A DNA stretch of 5,969 bases, from NCBI GenBank assembly GCA_014871545.1, contig WGSR01000101.1, forward strand, positions 1 through 5,969, written 5' to 3'. Positions 1-5,076 of the stretch are shown piece after piece. A program made the position numbers and the translations under genes. Positions within the stretch are counted from its first letter, which is position 1, and each line of letters starts with the position of its first letter. Under the pieces are notes generated by a model. That model made no database searches, had not been told where the DNA came from, and saw only the letters and a program-made list of their open reading frames with translations. Origin of the DNA: Collinsella sp. GTDB lineage: Bacteria > Actinomycetota > Coriobacteriia > Coriobacteriales > Coriobacteriaceae.

Positions 1-2
1 TC

Positions 3-809
3 GATACTTCCGATGCGCCGCAGGCAATGCAGGGCGCCGACGGCGAGCTCACGGGCTACGCGGTCGACGCTGCCCGCGCCCTTGCAAGTCGCATGGGCCT
101 CAAGGTTGCCTTCGTCGATGCGTCTTCTGCCGATTCCGCGCTTGGCGACAAAAAGGCTGACATCTTCATTGGCGACATCAATTCCACGGACGGTGACATC
201 AGCACGCTTGGTACTTGCCTGTACGACGCTGCGGCAGTGTTCGGAAAGACGAGCGATGGCGAGTCGCTGAGCGTTTCCACCGAAACGCTTAACACCGCTA
301 CCCTGGGCGTTCAGACCTCTTCGGCCTCGCAGGAAGCGCTCGCCAAGCAGAGCATCACGGCCAACCAAAAGACCTTCTCCAACATCAACGAGTGCTTTGA
401 GGCGCTCGAGTCCGGCGAGATAGACTACGTGATTTGCGATTCCACGGCCGGCGGCTACCTTGCGCGCCTGATGAGCCAGATCTCTTACGTCGGCGCGCTC
501 GAGACACCCTCGACGCTCGGCGTCGCGGGCCTCGCGGCCAACGATGAGCTATGCCGTGCCGTGAGCGATGCCCTCGACGGTATCACGGTCGATGGCACGC
601 TCGAGGCGGTCCACTCCATCTGGTACGGCACGATGCCCTATGACCTCACCACCAAGACGGTCTCGGGCGCCGACGTGCAGCCGACCGACACCGGATCCAG
701 CGAGTCTGCATCCTCCGATTCGAGCAGCGAGGGTACAACCTCCGAGGACAAATCGTCCAGCCAGGAAGGCACCATCACTGACGATGACATTAACAAACTC
801 AATAGCTAG
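3..809 (+). CDS. Family 3 solute-binding protein (ABC transporter), 5'-truncated by window
   Basis: The reading frame is open from the first complete codon at 3, so the true start, signal peptide and any lipobox lie upstream. The first 30 visible residues carry the start of the SBP_bac_3 fold: GELTGYAVDAARALA followed by GLKVAFVD matches the family pattern 'dGeltGfdvDlakaiakelGlkvefv'. A later segment (EALESGEIDYVICDSTAGGYL) matches the second lobe, and the domain ends near WYG (about 618-630). Such proteins sit outside the membrane and deliver amino acids or similar small molecules to an ABC permease; no permease gene is visible here. Two oddities are seen. The stretch where the family usually has a T-x-x-R motif, whose Arg binds the amino-acid carboxylate, reads NSTDGDIST with no Arg. 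The last 42 residues (681-806) form a Ser/Thr/Asp/Glu-rich tail. The ligand is unknown and may not be an ordinary amino acid. A terminator follows. Confidence 0.8.
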   Translation, partial: DTSDAPQAMQGADGELTGYAVDAARALASRMGLKVAFVDASSADSALGDKKADIFIGDINSTDGDISTLGTCLYDAAAVFGKTSDGESLSVSTETLNTATLGVQTSSASQEALAKQSITANQKTFSNINECFEALESGEIDYVICDSTAGGYLARLMSQISYVGALETPSTLGVAGLAANDELCRAVSDALDGITVDGTLEAVHSIWYGTMPYDLTTKTVSGADVQPTDTGSSESASSDSSSEGTTSEDKSSSQEGTITDDDINKLNS

Positions 810-875
810 TTATTGCCAGGGGTGGTGTCTCCTATACGTTGGAAAGGACACCTCTTCACGGTTTCAACATGCACT

Positions 876-909
876 GCCGGGCTTCCCCAATAGGGGAGCC
901 CGGCTTTTT
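876..909 (+). terminator. Rho-independent terminator after the solute-binding protein gene
   Basis: GCCGGGCTTCCCC (876-888) pairs with GGGGAGCCCGGC (893-904) around an AATA loop. This gives 12 base pairs with one bulged T, followed directly by TTTTT (905-909). It lies 67 bases past the stop codon and ends the upstream transcript. Confidence 0.92.
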
Positions 910-1126
910 CATCCCTATAAAACCAGCAGGTCAAAGCCAATTTTCGGGACCAAATACAAATCTGTCGGCTCCCTCCTATAGCGCACTTTGCCATGGAAAA
1001 GTACGAGACTTCGGTATGCGGTATCAAGCAATCGTTATTCGGGTCTTTAGGAATCCGCGTGATTAAATGCACGGCAATGGGTACATAGCCAGTACAGTAA
1101 GTCCCCGAGGCAGATTGGAGCCACGT
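910..1126. other. Gene-free intergenic stretch upstream of hpf
   Basis: About 215 bases between the terminator and the hpf start, visibly less GC-rich than the flanking genes, with A/T-rich patches such as 916-922 and 951-960. Short open frames cross it, but none has a ribosome binding site or family-like sequence. It must contain the hpf promoter unless hpf is read from upstream. No hexamer pair is convincing: TTGCCA at 988-993 has no good -10 partner, and TACAGT at 1093-1098 has no -35 partner. A short tandem repeat, CGGTATG then CGGTATC, lies at 1012-1025. No tRNA, riboswitch or strong hairpin was recognised. Confidence 0.6.
1115..1126 (+). promoter_or_regulatory. Ribosome binding site that fixes the hpf start
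   Basis: GGAG at 1117-1120 lies 6 bases before the ATG at 1127. An in-frame ATG at 1067 would add 20 residues but has no purine-rich site before it (tccgcgtgattaa), and those residues do not resemble the family's N-terminus. The start at 1127 is therefore preferred. Confidence 0.8.
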
Positions 1127-1711
1127 ATGGATATCAAGGTTTCTGGACGCAAGACGACGGTAACCGATGCTCTGCGTGCGCATGTGGATGAGAAGATCGG
1201 CGAGGCGCTCAAGGTTTTCGATATCGAGCCCATGACGGTCGACGTCGTACTTCGCTATGAGAAGAACCCCTCGAACCCCAACCCGGCAATCGTCGAGGTT
1301 ACGGTTCGCGCTCGCGGTTCGGTGATTCGCGTTGCCGAGCACGGTGCAGATATGTACGCCGCCATCGACCTCTCCGCCGATAAGGTCACCCGGCAGCTGC
1401 GCAAGTTCAAGACCAAGGTCGTGGACAACCGCCAGGGCGGTGCCAGCGCAGCGGATGTCGCACCGGTCGAGCGCGTCGAGGATCTGGCCGACCTGCTGCT
1501 GCCCGAGGAGGAGGACGACCTGCTCGTCCGCGAGAAGGTTATCGACGTCACCCCGATGACTGAGGAGCAGGCGCTGGTGCAGACAGATCTGCTGGGCCAC
1601 GACTTCTACGTGTTCGAGAACGCGACGACTGGCCTCATCAATGTGGTGTATCACCGTAAGAATGGTGGATATGGCATCATCAAGCCCCGCATCGAAACAC
1701 TTGACGAGTAA
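1127..1711 (+). CDS. hpf: Long-form ribosome hibernation promoting factor (HPF)
   Basis: The 194-residue product has the length and two-domain plan of long HPF. Residues 1-100 form the S30AE/HPF domain that binds the 30S decoding region: it starts MDIKVSGRKTTVTDALRAHV, and a basic helix lies near 86-98 (KVTRQLRKFKTK). Residues 101-132 are a flexible, acidic linker ending PEEEDD. Residues 133-190 are the C-terminal dimerisation domain, with the diagnostic run LLGHDFYVFENATTGLINVV and then YHRKNGGYGIIKP. In known long HPFs this domain pairs two factors so that two 70S ribosomes form an inactive 100S dimer in stationary phase or starvation. The product is cytoplasmic. The gene stands alone between terminators, so it is probably its own transcription unit. 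The Gram-positive general-stress promoter often seen for hpf was not found. Identification is very secure. Confidence 0.96.
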   Translation: MDIKVSGRKTTVTDALRAHVDEKIGEALKVFDIEPMTVDVVLRYEKNPSNPNPAIVEVTVRARGSVIRVAEHGADMYAAIDLSADKVTRQLRKFKTKVVDNRQGGASAADVAPVERVEDLADLLLPEEEDDLLVREKVIDVTPMTEEQALVQTDLLGHDFYVFENATTGLINVVYHRKNGGYGIIKPRIETLDE

Positions 1712-1715
1712 AATA

Positions 1716-1737
1716 CGTTAACTTGCATGAGTTAACG
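1716..1737. repeat. Perfect 8-bp inverted repeat after hpf
   Basis: CGTTAACT (1716-1723) and AGTTAACG (1730-1737) are exact reverse complements separated by TGCATG, and each arm contains GTTAAC. There is no T-run after it, so it is not itself an intrinsic terminator. It sits between the hpf stop codon and the terminator. It could be an operator for a dimeric regulator acting on degV, an RNA hairpin protecting the hpf mRNA 3' end, or chance. Confidence 0.6.
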
Positions 1738-1740
1738 GTT

Positions 1741-1772
1741 GGCGGCCATCCCATGCGGGTGGCCGCCTTTTT
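1741..1772 (+). terminator. Rho-independent terminator between hpf and degV
   Basis: GGCGGCCATCCC (1741-1752) pairs with GGGTGGCCGCC (1757-1767) around an ATGC loop. This gives 11 pairs with one bulged T, then TTTTT (1768-1772). It terminates hpf, but lies so close to the next gene's ribosome binding site (1776-1782) that it may also act on degV expression. Confidence 0.9.
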
Positions 1773-1775
1773 ACG

Positions 1776-1790
1776 TAAGGAGTCGCTTTG
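1776..1790 (+). promoter_or_regulatory. Ribosome binding site that fixes the degV-family start
   Basis: TAAGGAG (1776-1782) lies 8 bases before ATG at 1791 and 5 bases before an in-frame TTG at 1788. The usual spacing and the stronger codon favour ATG. Confidence 0.75.
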
Positions 1791-2744
1791 ATGGACAAGG
1801 CCGCATCCGCCGGTCATTCGGACCGTTGCCGCATCGTCGTCGATACCTGCTGCGACTTTAGCCCCGAGGTCGCCGCGAACCTCGATGTCGATATCTTGGG
1901 TTTCCCCTTTATCATCGATGGCGAGGAGCGCACGGATGACATCTGGTCGAGCATCACACCCAAGGAGTTTTACGATCGCATGCGCGCCGGTGCCCGCGTG
2001 TCCACCTCGGCTGTGTCGCTCGGTCGCTATATCGAGTTCTTTACCGAGTGCGCCAAAGAGGGCACGCCCACGGTCTACCTGTGCTTTACCTCGGCGCTGT
2101 CGTCGAGCTACAACTCCGCGTGCCAGGCGGCGGACGCCGTGCGTGCCGAGTATCCCAACTTTGAGCTGTACGTGGTCGACAACGCTCTGCCCTGCGCGAC
2201 CGGCGCGCTCTTGGCGCTCGAGGCCGTGCGCCAGCGTTCGGCGGGACTGACCGCCAAGCAGCTGGTCGACTGGGCAAACGAGGCCAAGACCTATGTCCAC
2301 GGTTACTTTACGCTCGAGAGCTTTGACGCGCTGGCTGCCGGCGGCCGCATTCCGCCCGCGGCGGCACAGCTCACGGCAAAGCTCGACGTCAAACCCGAGC
2401 TGTCCTACGACCTGGCCGGCTCGCTGTCGCTGATCGGCGTCAACCGCGGTCGCAAGAAGGCGCTCAAGTCCATTCTCAAGTCGTTCCGCGAGAACTATGT
2501 GCCCGATCGCACCATGCCCATCGCCATTATGACGGCCGATGCCGAAAAGGACGGCGACTGGCTCGAAGCCGCCATCCGCAAGGAGGAGGGTTGCGCCGAC
2601 GTCACGATCATTCGCAGCTCCGTGGGTCCCACCATTGGCTCGCACGTGGGCCCCGGCATGGTGGCCTGCGCGTTTTGGGGTAAGAACCGCGCCGACAAGG
2701 CGTCGCTTTCCGACCGCATCGCCCGCCGCGTGCGCGGTCAGTAG
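1791..2744 (+). CDS. DegV family (fatty-acid-binding, FakB-like) protein
   Basis: The 317-residue product covers the usual DegV length. Landmarks in order: IVVDTCCDF (15-23, the N-terminal strand and D-[ST]-x-x-D motif); a ligand-loop STSAVS (71-76, in place of the common TSxPS); FTSALSSSYNSA (99-110, matching the SxxLSGTYxSA motif); VVDNALPCATGALLALEA (128-145); SFDALAAGGRIP (177-188, matching LxxLxxGGRI); KPELSYDLAGSL (201-212) with NRGRKKALKSIL; and GSHVGPGMVACAF (283-295, matching HxGPGxxxxxF). Characterised DegV/FakB proteins bind a fatty acid in the pocket formed partly by these Ser/Thr residues and present it to the kinase FakA for phosphorylation and phospholipid synthesis. No fakA is visible here, so the exact ligand and partner are inferred. 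There is no signal peptide, so it is cytoplasmic. The Pro-to-Val change in the TSxPS loop is a small departure from the family. The gene begins just after the hpf terminator. Confidence 0.92.
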   Translation: MDKAASAGHSDRCRIVVDTCCDFSPEVAANLDVDILGFPFIIDGEERTDDIWSSITPKEFYDRMRAGARVSTSAVSLGRYIEFFTECAKEGTPTVYLCFTSALSSSYNSACQAADAVRAEYPNFELYVVDNALPCATGALLALEAVRQRSAGLTAKQLVDWANEAKTYVHGYFTLESFDALAAGGRIPPAAAQLTAKLDVKPELSYDLAGSLSLIGVNRGRKKALKSILKSFRENYVPDRTMPIAIMTADAEKDGDWLEAAIRKEEGCADVTIIRSSVGPTIGSHVGPGMVACAFWGKNRADKASLSDRIARRVRGQ

Positions 2745-2842
2745 GCAAGTAACGCGGCCGTAATCGATCCCAACTCACAGCCCAAACGCTGGCACCGAGT
2801 ATTCAACCTGGTAACAACACCCAACCCAAAAGGAAAGGTTTC
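2745..2842 (+). promoter_or_regulatory. Probable promoter/leader region of the four-gene operon
   Basis: This 98-base gap is the only sizeable space upstream of the four linked genes, so their promoter most likely lies here or inside the end of the degV-family gene. No clear -35/-10 pair is seen. From about 2770 to 2830 the + strand is rich in C and A and poor in G, giving a leader expected to be weakly structured. It ends in a strong site, AAAAGGAAAGG (2828-2838), just before ATG 2843. No terminator hairpin follows the degV-family gene, so read-through is also possible. Confidence 0.4.
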
Positions 2843-3922
2843 ATGGCAAACAAGCTCTCCGTCGCATTCATCGGCACCGGAATCATGGGTGCCCCCATCG
2901 CCGGCCACATTCTGGACGCTGGCTATCCCGTCACGGTCAACAACCGCACCAAGTCCAAGGCTGCAGCGCTCGTTGAGCGCGGTGCCGTCTGGGCCGATAC
3001 GCCGGCAGATGCCGCGGCGAACGCCGACGTCGTCTTTACCATGGTGGGTTATCCCTCCGAGGTCGAGGAGCTCTACCTGGCGGGCGACGGTCTGCTCGCG
3101 TGCACTAAGCCCGGTGCGGTCCTGATCGACCTCACCACGAGCTCGCCCGAGCTGGCGCGCGACATTGCCGAGGCCGCCCAGGTCACGGGCCGCATGGCGT
3201 TTGACTGCCCCGTCACCGGCGGCGAGTCGGGTGCTATCGCCGGCACGCTTACGGCTATCGTGGGCGCCACCGAGAACGACATTGCCCCGGTCCGCGATAT
3301 CCTTTCCACCTTTGCGGCCAACATCTGCTGCTTCGACGGCTCCGGCAAGGGCCAGGCTGCCAAGCTCGCCAACCAGGTGTCGCTGGGCGCCTGCATGGTC
3401 GGCATGGCAGACGCCATGGCATTTGCCGAGCTGAGCGGCCTCGATCTGGAGAAGACCCGCCAGATGATCCTGGGCGGTACCGGCAAGTCCGGCGCCATGG
3501 AGAGCCTGACTCCCAAGGCGCTCGACGGCGACTACAAGCCCGGCTTTATGGTCGAGCACTTCATTAAGGACCTGCGCTTGGCGCTCGCCTATGCCGACGA
3601 CCGCGAGCTTGCGCTGCCCGGCGCCGACGTGGCCTTTACGCTCTATGACATGCTCGACGCCATCGGCGGCGCCAAGCTGGGTACTCAGGCCATCACGGTC
3701 CTCTATAAGGAGGAGGCCGACGCCATCGCCGCCGGTCTGGACTGGTCGCAGTATCGTCCCGATGAGCATGGTGCTCACGAGGAAGGCTGCGGTTGCGGCG
3801 AACATGGCGACGATCACGAATGCGGTTGTGGCCACCACCATGGCGAGGACCACGAGTGCTGCGGCGGCCACGGCCATGACGACGGCCACGAGTGCTGCTG
3901 CGGCCACCATCACGGGGAGTAG
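2843..3922 (+). CDS. NAD(P)-dependent beta-hydroxyacid dehydrogenase with Cys/His-rich metal-binding-type tail
   Basis: Residues 1-300 form a full beta-hydroxyacid dehydrogenase (3-hydroxyisobutyrate dehydrogenase / tartronate semialdehyde reductase / glyoxylate reductase family). The Rossmann loop is GTGIMG (11-16), with NNRT (33-36) after the second strand. The substrate loop is DCPVTGGESGA (121-131). The catalytic motif GxGxxxKxxN is complete, with Lys174 and Asn177. A second conserved Lys242 lies in IKDLRLAL. The enzyme would interconvert a small 2- or 3-hydroxyacid and its oxo form; sequence alone does not decide the substrate. NRT after the second strand leans toward NADP(H), which is tentative. 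Family members usually end near residue 290-300; this one continues to 359. Residues 309-359 hold 9 Cys and 14 His, ending in three 12-residue repeats, and resemble the nickel/zinc-binding tails of SlyD-type proteins. The product is cytoplasmic. It is the first gene of the operon, and its last two sense codons (GGG GAG) form the next gene's ribosome binding site. Confidence 0.9.
   Translation: MANKLSVAFIGTGIMGAPIAGHILDAGYPVTVNNRTKSKAAALVERGAVWADTPADAAANADVVFTMVGYPSEVEELYLAGDGLLACTKPGAVLIDLTTSSPELARDIAEAAQVTGRMAFDCPVTGGESGAIAGTLTAIVGATENDIAPVRDILSTFAANICCFDGSGKGQAAKLANQVSLGACMVGMADAMAFAELSGLDLEKTRQMILGGTGKSGAMESLTPKALDGDYKPGFMVEHFIKDLRLALAYADDRELALPGADVAFTLYDMLDAIGGAKLGTQAITVLYKEEADAIAAGLDWSQYRPDEHGAHEEGCGCGEHGDDHECGCGHHHGEDHECCGGHGHDDGHECCCGHHHGE
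3812..3919 (+). repeat. Three in-frame 36-bp tandem repeats encoding the Cys/His tail
   Basis: Units at 3812-3847, 3848-3883 and 3884-3919 encode DHECGCGHHHGE, DHECCGGHGHDD and GHECCCGHHHGE. HEC recurs exactly every 12 residues (325, 337, 349), and the third unit abuts the stop codon. A looser preceding unit with CGCG and His (residues 312-323) may be an older copy. Codons differ between units, so the copies are diverged or selected at protein level, not freshly duplicated. Confidence 0.85.
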
Positions 3923-3927
3923 CGCCC
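3914..3927 (+). promoter_or_regulatory. Ribosome binding site inside the end of the dehydrogenase gene
   Basis: GGGGAG (3914-3919) is both the last two sense codons (Gly-Glu) of the dehydrogenase and a Shine-Dalgarno site 8 bases before ATG 3928. The overlap suggests translational coupling. It also selects 3928 over an in-frame ATG at 3892 that lies within the dehydrogenase repeats. Confidence 0.75.
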
Positions 3928-4356
3928 ATGAGCTGGACGTTCGTGGTGCTTGCGCTGGTGCTCTTTCTCTTTGCGATCTACATCGGCTTTCTGTGCGGCC
4001 AGTGGGCGTGCGAAAAGCGTGTCATCACCAAGCGCGACTACTGGATTGCCAACTTTGCAGGAGCGGCGGCAGTCGTCCTGCTGACCTGGGTGTTCTCGCT
4101 GTTCCCGCTGGTGCAGTTTGCGCCGATCGGCTGGCTCGGTGGCTTTATCGCCGGCCTTAAGATGAGCTTTGGCGAGTCCGTCGGTCCGTGGCGCAAGCAC
4201 GACGAGGTCTTTAACGTCAACAAGGCTCATCGAGCCGCCGCCGACGCGGGCGATGCCGAGGAACGCCGCCGTGCACGTCGCAATGGCGCGGCCGACCGAC
4301 AGCTTATCTCGGTCACCGATGACAGCAAGGGTGCTGGCAAGCACGCCAAGAAATAA
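3928..4356 (+). CDS. Small two-helix membrane protein of unknown function
   Basis: I do not recognise a named family. The 142-residue product has two clear hydrophobic segments: about 4-24 (TFVVLALVLFLFAIYIGFLCG) and about 41-61 (ANFAGAAAVVLLTWVFSLFPL). They are separated by a short charged stretch, EKRVITKRDYW (29-39). A Gly-rich mildly hydrophobic segment, GWLGGFIAGLKMSFG (68-82), follows and could lie at the membrane surface or re-enter it. The last 55-60 residues are hydrophilic and strongly charged, with ERRRARRNG and a Lys-rich end, and are probably cytoplasmic. By the positive-inside rule the charged loop 29-39 may also be inside, which leaves topology uncertain. The start at 3928 follows the dehydrogenase stop by 5 bases, and a HEAT-repeat gene follows after 15 bases, so it is the second gene of the operon. 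It could anchor a soluble partner at the membrane; that is inference. Confidence 0.8.
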   Translation: MSWTFVVLALVLFLFAIYIGFLCGQWACEKRVITKRDYWIANFAGAAAVVLLTWVFSLFPLVQFAPIGWLGGFIAGLKMSFGESVGPWRKHDEVFNVNKAHRAAADAGDAEERRRARRNGAADRQLISVTDDSKGAGKHAKK

Positions 4357-4371
4357 AAAGAAGAGGTAACT

Positions 4372-5070
4372 ATGGCAGAAAACAAAGACGAACAGCTCAC
4401 CGACGAGGAGCTGGCACAGCTCCAGCTGGCAGAGGAGAACGAGAGCGCCGTCGATCGACTGGTCCAGGAGCTCGGCTGCCCCACGCGCCGCATCCGCCAG
4501 TTTGCCGCCCGCGTGCTGCACCTGCTTGCCGAGCGCGATCCGCAGCGCGTCGAGCCCTGCGTACCCGCGCTGATCGAGGCGCTCGACCGCCCCGAGGCGC
4601 AGACCCGCTGGGAGGCCCTCGATGCCCTGACGGCGCTCGCCACCACCTGCCCCGAGCAGCTGGGCGATGCCTTTGAGGGCGCCGAGACCGCACTGTTCGA
4701 CGAGATCTCCTCCACGCTGCGCTATGCCGCCTTCCGCCTGCTGTGCGTGTGGGGCGCCACGAGTGTCGAGCGTTCGCGCGAGGCTTGGCCCATCCTGGAC
4801 GAGGCCATCCAGTGCTACCACGGCGACCTTGAGTATCGCGATATGCTCGGTTGCCTGTACGAGTTTTGCCAGGGCGAGATTGACGCCGAGGTTGCCGAGA
4901 AGCTTGCGCTGCGCCTTAAGTTCGATGCCGAGAACGGCAAGGGCAGCTATCTCAAGGCGCGTTCGAGCGAGATTTGCGAAATGCTTGTTAAACGTTTTGG
5001 CCTGGATCTCTCCAAAAAGAAGAAGCGTGCTAGCGTTAAAAAATCTGACGACGCCGAAGACGAGGAGTAA
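4372..5070 (+). CDS. HEAT-repeat protein
   Basis: The 232-residue product is almost entirely helical, with no signal peptide or membrane segment. After an acidic, Gln/Glu-rich N-terminus (1-25), paired helices follow in HEAT style. One pair is about 26-54 (VDRLVQELG, then RIRQFAARVLHLLAE). The next, about 60-92, is the most typical (CVPALIEALDRPEAQTRWEA then LDALTALA). A third spans about 97-130 (FDEISSTLRYAAFRLLCVWG). Further helices run to about 208, where repeats are degenerate. The end is a Lys-rich patch, KKKKRASVKK (215-224), then an acidic tip (DDAEDEE). HEAT proteins act as scaffolds or protein-binding surfaces; no catalytic motif is visible. It lies 15 bases after the membrane protein gene, with AAGAGG (4361-4366) as ribosome binding site, and 6 bases before isocitrate dehydrogenase. 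A role organising its operon neighbours is possible but unproven. Confidence 0.85.
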   Translation: MAENKDEQLTDEELAQLQLAEENESAVDRLVQELGCPTRRIRQFAARVLHLLAERDPQRVEPCVPALIEALDRPEAQTRWEALDALTALATTCPEQLGDAFEGAETALFDEISSTLRYAAFRLLCVWGATSVERSREAWPILDEAIQCYHGDLEYRDMLGCLYEFCQGEIDAEVAEKLALRLKFDAENGKGSYLKARSSEICEMLVKRFGLDLSKKKKRASVKKSDDAEDEE

Positions 5071-5076
5071 CAGATT
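5062..5076 (+). promoter_or_regulatory. Ribosome binding site inside the end of the HEAT-repeat gene
   Basis: GAGGAG (5062-5067) encodes the last two Glu residues of the HEAT protein and lies 9 bases before ATG 5077. This is the same arrangement as at 3914-3919, again pointing to coupled translation. Confidence 0.7.

Noticed and set aside
839..1066. + strand 75-residue open frame in the gene-free stretch
   Set aside because: It reads straight through the terminator hairpin and resembles no family.
1079..1084. GGGTAC as the -10 of a general-stress sigma factor promoter for hpf
   Set aside because: No GTTT-type -35 element lies at the needed distance upstream.
1067..1126. Longer hpf start at ATG 1067
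   Set aside because: There is no ribosome binding site before it, and the extra 20 residues do not fit the family; GGAG before 1127 does.
806..1654. - strand 282-residue open frame spanning the intergenic region and hpf
   Set aside because: It runs antisense through most of hpf and across the + strand terminator, with no family-like sequence and no good start context.
2738..3913. - strand open frame starting with a very hydrophobic Ala/Val stretch that mimics membrane helices
   Set aside because: The hydrophobic part is the antisense reading of the His/Cys repeat codons, and the rest is antisense of the dehydrogenase.
3812..3919. 36-bp periodic repeats resembling a CRISPR array
   Set aside because: The units are adjacent with no spacers, diverged in bases, and in frame with the dehydrogenase, so they encode the protein tail.
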